This document shows positions 52,851 to 60,119 of a DNA stretch of 64,000 nt, piece after piece; within the stretch, counting starts at the first letter, position 1; each line of letters opens with the position of its first letter. The notes beneath the pieces are model-generated. The model made no database searches. It worked only from the letters and a program-made list of their open reading frames with translations, and was not told the DNA's origin. The stretch is taken from positions 1,488,001-1,552,000 of the forward strand of contig NZ_CP101134.1 in NCBI RefSeq assembly GCF_024296865.1. The letters are read 5' to 3'. This stretch comes from Sphingobacterium sp. LZ7M1 (lineage in GTDB: Bacteria; Bacteroidota; Bacteroidia; Sphingobacteriales; Sphingobacteriaceae). Position numbers and translations under genes: made by a program.

Positions 52851-53654
52851 ATGTCAAATAACATGTCAAAATCAATCCATTCGGTATTTTGCCGGCTTTC
52901 TATTCTTACTGTCCTGATTTGTATGTTGCTGCAAAGTGCTTCATCTGCAGTAGCAAAAACCATGTACATCCAACTTAAAGTCTATCATTTTCAGCAGGCC
53001 CATCAAGAACAACAATTAGATCAATATCTCAGTAATGCCTATTTGCCAGCTCTGCATAAGTTTGGATTTAAGAAAGTTGCGGTTTTTAAACCGTTGAAGA
53101 ATAATGAAAATGCTGATAAACTGATTTATGTCCTAACTTATTCAGATCGATTGGAAAACTTTGCCAAGTTGGATGTTAATTTGGAAAAGGATAAGCAATA
53201 TCAGGAAGCTGGAAAGTCATATTTAGATTTAGCACATAACAATCCGCCATTTCAAAGAATAGAAACTATTTTGATGCGTGCCTTTGATGGAATGCCATTT
53301 GTGGAATTACCTAAACTGAAATCTGATAAGAGTGAAAGGGTATATGAATTAAGAAGCTACGAAGGTCCAACTGAAAAGCTTGCTGCCAATAAGGTTTCCA
53401 TGTTCAATAATGGAGAGATCGATATTTTTAAGAAATTGAACTTCAATGCTGTGTTCTACGGCCAGGTTATCGCTGGCAGTACAATGCCTAACCTGATGTA
53501 TTTGACAACATTTGAGGATATGGCTGATCGTGATGAGCATTGGAAGGCTTTTGGACCGCTTTATAAGCCTATGAGTGAAATGCCGCAATATCAGAACAAT
53601 GTTTCTAAAAACGTGACTATCTTATGTACACCTACTGCTTATTCTGATTATTAG
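52851..53654 (+). CDS. secreted NIPSNAP-family protein
   Basis: 267 residues from ATG 52851 (ATG 52863 also possible; the earlier TTG at 52833 is less likely). A hydrophobic signal peptide (LSILTVLICMLLQSASSAVA) is followed by two ferredoxin-like halves. The second is a clear NIPSNAP domain: VYELRSYEGPTEKLAANKVSM, LNFNAVFYGQVIAGSTMPNL and MTTFEDM-like LTTFEDMADRDEHWKAF. The first half is a weaker copy. The biochemical role of bacterial NIPSNAPs is unknown. It is monocistronic and closed by the hairpin at 53717. Confidence 0.88.
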   Translation: MSNNMSKSIHSVFCRLSILTVLICMLLQSASSAVAKTMYIQLKVYHFQQAHQEQQLDQYLSNAYLPALHKFGFKKVAVFKPLKNNENADKLIYVLTYSDRLENFAKLDVNLEKDKQYQEAGKSYLDLAHNNPPFQRIETILMRAFDGMPFVELPKLKSDKSERVYELRSYEGPTEKLAANKVSMFNNGEIDIFKKLNFNAVFYGQVIAGSTMPNLMYLTTFEDMADRDEHWKAFGPLYKPMSEMPQYQNNVSKNVTILCTPTAYSDY

Positions 53655-53716
53655 GGGTAGAACATTGATATTTCCAAAAAAACCAGTGCTAATAAATCTA
53701 TTGGGTTCACTTGTTT

Positions 53717-53760
53717 AAACAAAAGTCGTTTTATATTTTTATAAAACGACTTTTGTTTTT
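53717..53760. terminator. terminator after the NIPSNAP gene
   Basis: Bases 53717-53734 and 53741-53758 are perfect 18-base reverse complements over a 6-base loop, with an A-rich start and T-rich end. Confidence 0.88.
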
Positions 53761-53859
53761 AACAGAGATTTTGAATCTGTAAAACTATAAATCCGGGTTT
53801 GAAAATTGACCTCTAATCCTTTTTCCCGACTTGGTATTTCACCTAATTATTCACTATTT

Positions 53860-55389
53860 ATGAGAACAAAGATTCCTTTTATTCATTATTGGTATTTCAC
53901 ATTTTTCTTTATTACGGTTCTATCTTGCCAGAAAGATAAGATTTCACCTGAATTATCTACAGAAAATGAGTTGGTTAGTTTCGGTTTTGATACTGATAAA
54001 CAGACAAGCTTATTGTTTGATATTGAAACAGAGATCATAGGCGATACCATTTTTGCCCATGCCCTAGTAGGTACAAATGTTCAGGCATTGGTTCCTGACT
54101 TTGAACATATAGGTGCTAAGGTTACGGTTGATAATGTTGAGCAGACCAGCGGAAAGAGTAAACAGGACTTTTCTAAATTGGTAAAATATACATTCGCCGC
54201 TGAAAATGGTGAAACAAAAAGCTATATAGTCAAATTTGTTGATACAGGGATTCCTGCTATATATCTCTCTACCAATGGAAAGCCGATTGAAAGCAAAGAT
54301 GATTATGTCAGCGGTAGCCTAAAAATAACAACTGGCTTTGAAGGAAAGGTCGTTTATGAAGGTGTTACGGAAGTTAAAGGCCGAGGTAATTCTACTTGGG
54401 GAATGCCTAAAAAGCCATATAGAATTAAGTTAGATAAAAAGGCTGCCCTATTGGGTATGCCAGCTGATAAAAGTTGGGCATTATTGGCCAATTATGGCGA
54501 TCAATCGCTATTACGTAATGAAATAGCCTTTGAGGTCAGCAAGAGATTAGATATGGGCTATTCACCTCGACAACAATATGTAGAACTGTTTTTAAATGGG
54601 GAGTTTATGGGGAATTATACTTTAACCGAACATATCAAAGAGGGGAGCGATAGGGTAGCCATCGATGAGGACAATGGGGGTTTTATCCTTGAAGGTGATG
54701 GATATGCCTATTCTGAACCGGTACATTTTATTACCGATCAGAATATGCCGGTAACAGTGAAATTTCCCGATGAAGATGAAATTACTCCTGCCCAATTGGA
54801 TTATATCACCAAGTATGTGGGAACTTTTGAGAACAGTCTGTACAAAATAGGAGATCAAGCAAATTCCAATTATCAAGATTATTTTGATTTAACAAGTTTT
54901 GTGAATTACTATCTGGCTAATGAGTTATGTGGTAATTCGGATATGCTTTGGAGTATGAGAATGTACAAGAAGAGCAGTTTGGATCCCAAGATTTATGTAG
55001 GTCCAGTGTGGGATTTTGATCTAGCCTTTAATAATGATAAGCGTCTCGGTAATAGCCAAGAGGTAATGATGCTCCAAAGGGCTCATGAGCCAAGAGCATG
55101 GATGAACAAGTTAATGATAGATCCTGATTTCAAGAAATTGGTGAGAACACGCTGGAAAGAAGTAAAATCGAAAATGGAGTCCATGCCTGAGTTTATAGAT
55201 CAGCGGGCTAAAAAGATCAATTATAGTCAGAAATATAATTTTAAACGCTGGGATGTTTTGGGCAAAAACATCAATCAAAGTTGGTATGTAGGGGTAACCC
55301 ATCAAGACTATGTGAATTTTGTTCGTAATTATGTATCAAAAAGAATAACATGGCTGGATGGGGTAATCAATGGGCCTCAGTTTGACTAG
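53860..55389 (+). CDS. CotH-kinase-family lipoprotein
   Basis: 509 residues from the ATG at 53860, which puts a lipoprotein signal peptide at the start (lipobox LSC, TVLSCQKDK). Residues ~30-130 form an Ig-like domain of DUF5018 type. Residues ~140-460 are the CotH kinase-like domain: VKGRGNSTWGMPKKPYRIKL, LLGMPADKSWALLANYGDQSLLRNEIAF, LNGEFMGNYTLTEHIKEG and GPVWDFDLAFNN. CotH proteins are atypical protein kinases known from spore coats; surface-exposed Bacteroidota forms have no known substrate. It is monocistronic, with a terminator at 55477. A start at 53806 would place residues before the signal peptide and is rejected. Confidence 0.9.
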   Translation: MRTKIPFIHYWYFTFFFITVLSCQKDKISPELSTENELVSFGFDTDKQTSLLFDIETEIIGDTIFAHALVGTNVQALVPDFEHIGAKVTVDNVEQTSGKSKQDFSKLVKYTFAAENGETKSYIVKFVDTGIPAIYLSTNGKPIESKDDYVSGSLKITTGFEGKVVYEGVTEVKGRGNSTWGMPKKPYRIKLDKKAALLGMPADKSWALLANYGDQSLLRNEIAFEVSKRLDMGYSPRQQYVELFLNGEFMGNYTLTEHIKEGSDRVAIDEDNGGFILEGDGYAYSEPVHFITDQNMPVTVKFPDEDEITPAQLDYITKYVGTFENSLYKIGDQANSNYQDYFDLTSFVNYYLANELCGNSDMLWSMRMYKKSSLDPKIYVGPVWDFDLAFNNDKRLGNSQEVMMLQRAHEPRAWMNKLMIDPDFKKLVRTRWKEVKSKMESMPEFIDQRAKKINYSQKYNFKRWDVLGKNINQSWYVGVTHQDYVNFVRNYVSKRITWLDGVINGPQFD

Positions 55390-55476
55390 CCTTAAAATAG
55401 GTAATGTATAATCAGTAACCCGATTAATAATAGTAGGATTCGGTTGTTCCGAAAAGGGATTTGATTTGAATGGAAT

Positions 55477-55506
55477 AAAAGGCTTCAACCTCGTTGAAGC
55501 CTTTTT
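55477..55506. terminator. terminator between CotH and aldo/keto reductase genes
   Basis: AAAAGGCTTCAAC (55477-55489) pairs with GTTGAAGCCTTTT (55493-55505) over a 3-base loop. The A/T symmetry lets it end both convergent genes. Confidence 0.9.
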
Positions 55507-55519
55507 AAATTTAAGATTT

Positions 55520-56548
55520 TTACAATTCAGCTGATTGTTGCCAGATATTTATTCCGCCATCTTTTGCATACTGGTCGATTTGCCTTAATTCAGCATCGGT
55601 AAACTCAAGATTTTTTATTGCTCCGACACAATCTATTACCTGTTGGACTTTACTCGCACCAATCAAGGCAGAAGTTACTTTGCCTTTTTTCAATACCCAG
55701 GAGATTGCCATCTGTGCTAGGGTCTGGTTTCTGTTTGCGGCGATTTCATTTAATGCCCAGATGTTTTTTAAGTTTTCTTCTGAAAGGAAATTCTTATTTA
55801 AGGATTTATCCTGATTCGCACGACTATCCTGAGGGACCTCATTTAGATATTTATTCGTCAACATTCCTTGAGCAAGAGGAGAGAAGACAATTGAACCCAG
55901 TCCTAAATCTTCCAAAGTGTCCAATAATCCGTCGTCCTCAACCCATCTGTTTAACATGGAATAGCTAGGTTGATGAATAATAAATGGAGTACCCAGGGAC
56001 TTTAGGATATCATAAGCCTCTTTTGTCCTTTGGGCATTATAGGAAGAAATACCAACATATAAAGCTTTTCCAGAGCGCACTATTTGGTCTAGGGCCATCA
56101 TTGTCTCTTCCAATGGTGTATGAGGGTCGAAACGATGGGAATAGAAAATGTCAACATAATCCAATCCCAATCTTTTCAAGGATTGATCACAACTAGCTAT
56201 CAGGTATTTTCTGCTTCCCCATTCACCATATGGACCTGGCCACATTTGATAGCCAGCTTTGGAAGAAATGATCAATTCATCCCGAAGGCCGGCAAACTCT
56301 TCTTTTAAAATCTTTCCGAAAGCCATTTCAGCACTTCCAGCTGGAGGGCCATAATTATTCGCAAGATCAAAGTGGTTTATCCCTAGGTCAAATGCTGTGG
56401 TACAGATCTCGACCTTTTTGCTGTGTGGCGTGTCATCTCCGAAATTATGCCATAATCCTAAGGAAATCGCCGGTAAATGTAAGCCGCTTTTTCCACAGCG
56501 GTTATAGATCATCTTATCATAACGATCACTTTTTGGTTTCCAGTCCAT
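55520..56548 (-). CDS. aldo/keto reductase (YghZ/L-glyceraldehyde 3-phosphate reductase type)
   Basis: 342 residues. The AKR catalytic tetrad is visible as Asp in INHFDLANNYG, Tyr in NNYGPPAGSAE, Lys in IISSKAGYQMWPGPYG and His in IFYSHRFDPHTPLEE. The GPYGEWGSRKYLIASCDQSLKRLGLDYVDIFYSHR block is characteristic of the YghZ subgroup. It reduces aldehydes and L-glyceraldehyde 3-phosphate with NADPH and helps in methylglyoxal detoxification in other bacteria. It is monocistronic. Confidence 0.92.
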   Translation of the reverse strand: MDWKPKSDRYDKMIYNRCGKSGLHLPAISLGLWHNFGDDTPHSKKVEICTTAFDLGINHFDLANNYGPPAGSAEMAFGKILKEEFAGLRDELIISSKAGYQMWPGPYGEWGSRKYLIASCDQSLKRLGLDYVDIFYSHRFDPHTPLEETMMALDQIVRSGKALYVGISSYNAQRTKEAYDILKSLGTPFIIHQPSYSMLNRWVEDDGLLDTLEDLGLGSIVFSPLAQGMLTNKYLNEVPQDSRANQDKSLNKNFLSEENLKNIWALNEIAANRNQTLAQMAISWVLKKGKVTSALIGASKVQQVIDCVGAIKNLEFTDAELRQIDQYAKDGGINIWQQSAEL

Positions 56549-56774
56549 GGTTTTTATCAGTTTATTGCGTTAAGTTTTCGTTCCAAGGGATGATATTTCG
56601 AGAAGAATCGCCTTTAGAACCATACTAATTTAGCATTTATTGCTGGTTTTGAGCCTATAAAATGCCATTATCATGTTAAGGTAATTCTATCTTCTCTTTC
56701 CCTAAACATACAGACCATGATTTTTAATTTAAAGCAATTTTTCTGACTTTTAGGAATCACTAATGGTTAATAAC

Positions 56775-57506
56775 ATGAAGAAAATATTCTCAAAAAGCAT
56801 TGTTCTGGTCCTTTTTCTGGCATTTACATTCCAATCTTGTACTCAAAATAATCAGCAAGGGAAGACTAATGGTGCATTGTCAGACAGTACCGATGCGGTA
56901 ACAAAAGATACAATTGTAGGAACTACGGATAAAAATCCGGGAAATCTTCAATTGTCAGATAAGAAAGTTAAATTTCTATGGCGAGAAAAGAAATATAATG
57001 AGGAAGTGAAGGCAGATGTCAGCAGTATTGTCCTCAATGAAGATTACATCAAGACCATTTCAGATCCAGAAAAAGCTGTTTTAGGATTGATAGCAACCTT
57101 TGTAGGCAATGAATGTGCTTGGGATGGCGATGCGAAGGAAGATAGGAGCAATCTAAAATGTAAGATCCTTTGGGCTCTAGATCTAGGATATCAATGTTCT
57201 TCAAAGCAAATGGATTTTCTAAGGCAATGGTTCCGCGCAGAACCTAAGATCCTGGAGGAATTAAAGAACTGTCCTACAACACCTGATGGAGCAACTATTC
57301 AAGATACGTTTGATGAAATTAATCTAGAGGTAAAGGGCAATCAAATATTGGTTTCTTTTAAAGCTAATGGAATAAATCTGAGGGATGCAACATCATGGAA
57401 CTGGACTGAGGACCATACCTATGAATTAAGAGGAGATGAGTTGTTTTTAATCAACAAAAATGTATCTGAGAAAAAACAGAGTAAGATTTCTGTTGGTGAA
57501 AACTAA
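56775..57506 (+). CDS. lipoprotein of unknown function
   Basis: 243 residues from ATG 56775 (an ATG at 56763 adds four residues). The signal peptide ends at lipobox FQSC. A Thr/Ser/Asp-rich linker leads to a compact domain with several cysteines (GNECAWDGDAKEDRSNLKC, LGYQCSS, LKNCPTTPD) that could form disulfides in the periplasm. It ends in a beta-rich segment. I do not recognise the family. Confidence 0.7.
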   Translation: MKKIFSKSIVLVLFLAFTFQSCTQNNQQGKTNGALSDSTDAVTKDTIVGTTDKNPGNLQLSDKKVKFLWREKKYNEEVKADVSSIVLNEDYIKTISDPEKAVLGLIATFVGNECAWDGDAKEDRSNLKCKILWALDLGYQCSSKQMDFLRQWFRAEPKILEELKNCPTTPDGATIQDTFDEINLEVKGNQILVSFKANGINLRDATSWNWTEDHTYELRGDELFLINKNVSEKKQSKISVGEN

Positions 57507-57819
57507 AAGTAATAGAAAAGAGAAGCTCCCCGATGCATGGCGTATGGGGAGCTTAGCAAGTTCTCGGACCTTAAACCCAATGAGATCATAAAATTGGTTG
57601 AATTGAAAAAAAGCTGCCGAATTAATCTTACTTAAAAAGTTTACGGTTTCCCAAATTGCCAACATGGTCGGCTTTTCTGAACCGTCCAATTTTTCCAGGG
57701 ACTTTCATAAACATTTTGGTCTTCGTCCAAGTAATTTCACCAATAGAATGGGCAATAACTTTGTATCCTAAAAAAGGAAAAATACTTTGTTTATGTTTGT
57801 TATATCAACACAAAGCGTT
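57507..57819. other. intergenic region with hairpin and -7 box, no supported gene
   Basis: AAGCTCCCC (57523-57531) pairs with GGGGAGCTT (57546-57554) and probably ends the lipoprotein gene, though without a strong T run. TATGTTTG at 57792-57799 is a perfect -7 match that would start transcription just before the GH16 ATG at 57820. A short open frame on the minus strand (57447-57689) has no recognisable similarity and overlaps the preceding gene, so it is not annotated. Confidence 0.45.
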
Positions 57820-58635
57820 ATGAAAAACTTTCTGAATATTACCCTGTTACTCCTTTTTTCCATTTTAAGCAGTAATGCTTTTTCTCAGCAAATGGAAAAG
57901 AAGAGCAAGAAGTGGAAATTAGTCTGGCAAGACGAGTTCGATTATGAAGGGCTGCCGGACTCCACAAAATGGAGTTTTGATACCAAGGGAAATGCATATA
58001 ACTGGGGTAACAATGAAGCACAGCATTATACTGATAAGGACTCGTCAAATGCGTATGTCAAGAATGGATTCTTGACCATTACAGCGAAGCGTGAGGAAAT
58101 TGATAATAAGAAATATAGCTCAGCGAGATTGCGCTCCTTACATAAAGGGGATTGGAAGTATGGACGTTTTGTTATTAGGGCAAAGGTTCCTACCGGACGT
58201 GGTACTTGGCCTGCTATCTGGATGATGCCCTCAGCAGACACCTATGGAGGCTGGCCAAAGAGTGGTGAAATCGATATAATGGAATATGTAGGCTCACATC
58301 CTGATTCAGTATTGGGAACCGTCCATACAGAAAGCTATAACCATGTCATTGGAACCCACAAAGGAAAATCCACCTTCCTGCCCGATGCTCATAAAAAGTT
58401 TCATACCTATGTTTTGGAATGGGATGCCAATGAAATCAAGATCTTTGCTGATAAGAAACTCTATTTCACTTTTAAGAATGAAGGAAAAACAGCAGCTGAA
58501 TGGCCATTTGACCAAAAATTTCACTTGCTACTCAATTTAGCTATAGGCGGGGGACTTGGTGGGCAGAAAGGAATAGATGATAAGTTATTCCCACATCATT
58601 TTGTCATCGATTATGTCAGGGTTTATCAACGTTAG
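57820..58635 (+). CDS. secreted GH16 endo-beta-glucanase-like enzyme
   Basis: 271 residues from ATG 57820, which puts a signal peptide (MKNFLNITLLLLFSILSSNA, ending FSQ) at the N-terminus. The GH16 catalytic motif is E150-I-D-I-M-E155 (KSGEIDIMEYVG), with nucleophile E150, D152 and acid/base E155. WGNNEAQHYTD and GRGTWPAIWMMP are typical of the laminarinase-like GH16_3 group. It cleaves beta-1,3 or mixed-link beta-glucans (laminarin, fungal or cereal glucans). It is monocistronic, with a hairpin at 58654. Confidence 0.93.
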   Translation: MKNFLNITLLLLFSILSSNAFSQQMEKKSKKWKLVWQDEFDYEGLPDSTKWSFDTKGNAYNWGNNEAQHYTDKDSSNAYVKNGFLTITAKREEIDNKKYSSARLRSLHKGDWKYGRFVIRAKVPTGRGTWPAIWMMPSADTYGGWPKSGEIDIMEYVGSHPDSVLGTVHTESYNHVIGTHKGKSTFLPDAHKKFHTYVLEWDANEIKIFADKKLYFTFKNEGKTAAEWPFDQKFHLLLNLAIGGGLGGQKGIDDKLFPHHFVIDYVRVYQR

Positions 58636-58653
58636 GTGAACCCAATAAAATAG

Positions 58654-58685
58654 GCCATGATAATTTTATATCATGGCTTTTTATT
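58654..58685. terminator. terminator between GH16 and DUF1501 genes
   Basis: GCCATGATA (58654-58662) pairs with TATCATGGC (58669-58677) over a 6-base A/T loop, followed by TTTTTATT. It lies between convergent genes; the leftward stop codon is at its end. Confidence 0.75.
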
Positions 58686-60105
58686 ATATAAATAGTTCTA
58701 ATTCAGCTTTGTGTACACCGTCAGGTGTAGTGTAGAAAGGTCTTCCTTCGACCACCACATTTTTTTGCGGATCAATTCCAAGAGCATGGTAAATGGATTG
58801 ATGGATCCTTTCAATACGAATAGGTTTTTCAATCGTTTTGCAAGGCCTTTCATCTGCTGTTTTGCCATAAACAAAACCTTTTTTGACACCTCCGCCGAAC
58901 ATGAGGATGGAACTCCCATCCGTAAAATGCCTGTGCATTCCATAATTCTTAATGTCGTTGATGATATCCGGCTGGTCAACTTGATGCAAAACCTCTGCAC
59001 CTGGTCTTCCTTCCATCACCATGTCGCGACTGAATTCACTGGCAATTATCACCAAGGTACGGTCTAAATGTCCCGAACGATCCAAATCTTTCAATAATTG
59101 AGCGATTGGAGCGTCAATCAGTTTCTTCATGTCCTTGGCTCTGGTATGACCATTTTCATGGGTATCCCAGCCCATAAAAGGTTCATATTCACTGGTCACC
59201 GAAATAAAACGGGCACCTTGTTCCACCAATCTGCGAGCCATCAGGCAGCCTAATCCAAATTTACCCGTGTTATAGATATCGTACGTTTCTTTAGGCTCCT
59301 CAGATAGGTCGAAGGCCTTTGCCTCCGGAGATTTAAGCAGCCTGTAGGCCTGCTCCATGGACCGCTTGAAGGATTCCTTTTGGTAATCACTGCCAAGGTC
59401 TCCGATAGCGTTTTTCCCTAAGAGTTCATTGTACAATTGGTTGCGGCGTTCGAACCTACTGAATGACATGCCCGCGGGTGGTTTTACAGAATCTAGACCA
59501 GATGAAGGATCAGGAATCATAAAAGGACCAAATTCACTGCCCAATATTCCGGCCGTATGAAAAGCTTTTAGCTCCTCGGCTTCTCCTACGGTCATACGTT
59601 GCCCTATATTGATAAAGGCGGGTATTACGGGGTTTTTCGGCCCCAATTCCTGGGCGATCCAAGAACCTATATGTGGTGCAGCAACCGTTTGGGGTGGTTC
59701 ATAGCAGGTATGCCAATGATATTGATGCCTAGAATGCAGGATATGACCTAAATCTGCAGCCATGTATGAACGTATCAGGGTTCCTTTATCCATCATGGCA
59801 GCAATTGACTCCAAGCCTTCAGAAAATTCAATTCCATCCAATGCAGTGGGGATAGATTTAAACGTGCTCAAAACCTTATTGGAGTCAAGTCCCTTTTCAT
59901 ATGGGGTATATCGCTTTGGGTCAAAAGTTTCGGTATGTGCCATTCCTCCTGCCATCCATAAAAGAATTACCGAATCAGCAGTTCCTGTCATATTGCCTGA
60001 ACAGGAGGATAATAATGCAGAAAGGGGAGAGCCAGCAGCCAAAGCTGCCAAGGTCCCAACACCGGCAGTACGCAAAAAATCCCTTCTGTTATAATTCAGT
60101 TTCAT
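58684..60105 (-). CDS. DUF1501 protein with Tat signal
   Basis: 473 residues. The N-terminus is a twin-arginine signal (RRDFLRTAGVGTLAALAAG, R7-R8). The rest belongs to DUF1501, related to the alkaline phosphatase/sulfatase superfamily: VILLWMAGGMAHTETFDPK, GMHRHFTDGSSILMFGGGVK and TLVIIASEFSRD fit a metal-binding hydrolase fold, but the catalytic residue is unknown. It lies 14 bases downstream of the cytochrome-domain protein on the same strand. The two families are repeatedly neighbours in Planctomycetes, Verrucomicrobia and Bacteroidota, where they are linked to polysaccharide or sulfated-compound use, but no reaction is proven. Confidence 0.9.
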   Translation of the reverse strand: MKLNYNRRDFLRTAGVGTLAALAAGSPLSALLSSCSGNMTGTADSVILLWMAGGMAHTETFDPKRYTPYEKGLDSNKVLSTFKSIPTALDGIEFSEGLESIAAMMDKGTLIRSYMAADLGHILHSRHQYHWHTCYEPPQTVAAPHIGSWIAQELGPKNPVIPAFINIGQRMTVGEAEELKAFHTAGILGSEFGPFMIPDPSSGLDSVKPPAGMSFSRFERRNQLYNELLGKNAIGDLGSDYQKESFKRSMEQAYRLLKSPEAKAFDLSEEPKETYDIYNTGKFGLGCLMARRLVEQGARFISVTSEYEPFMGWDTHENGHTRAKDMKKLIDAPIAQLLKDLDRSGHLDRTLVIIASEFSRDMVMEGRPGAEVLHQVDQPDIINDIKNYGMHRHFTDGSSILMFGGGVKKGFVYGKTADERPCKTIEKPIRIERIHQSIYHALGIDPQKNVVVEGRPFYTTPDGVHKAELELFI

Positions 60106-60119
60106 GATCTATAGATTTA

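Noticed and set aside
52745..52969. 74-codon frame on the minus strand
   Set aside because: It is antisense to the start and signal peptide of the NIPSNAP gene and has no recognisable feature.
57447..57689. 80-codon frame on the minus strand between the lipoprotein and GH16 genes
   Set aside because: It overlaps the 3' end of the lipoprotein gene, contains the terminator hairpin, and I could not recognise any family; kept as unexplained non-coding sequence.
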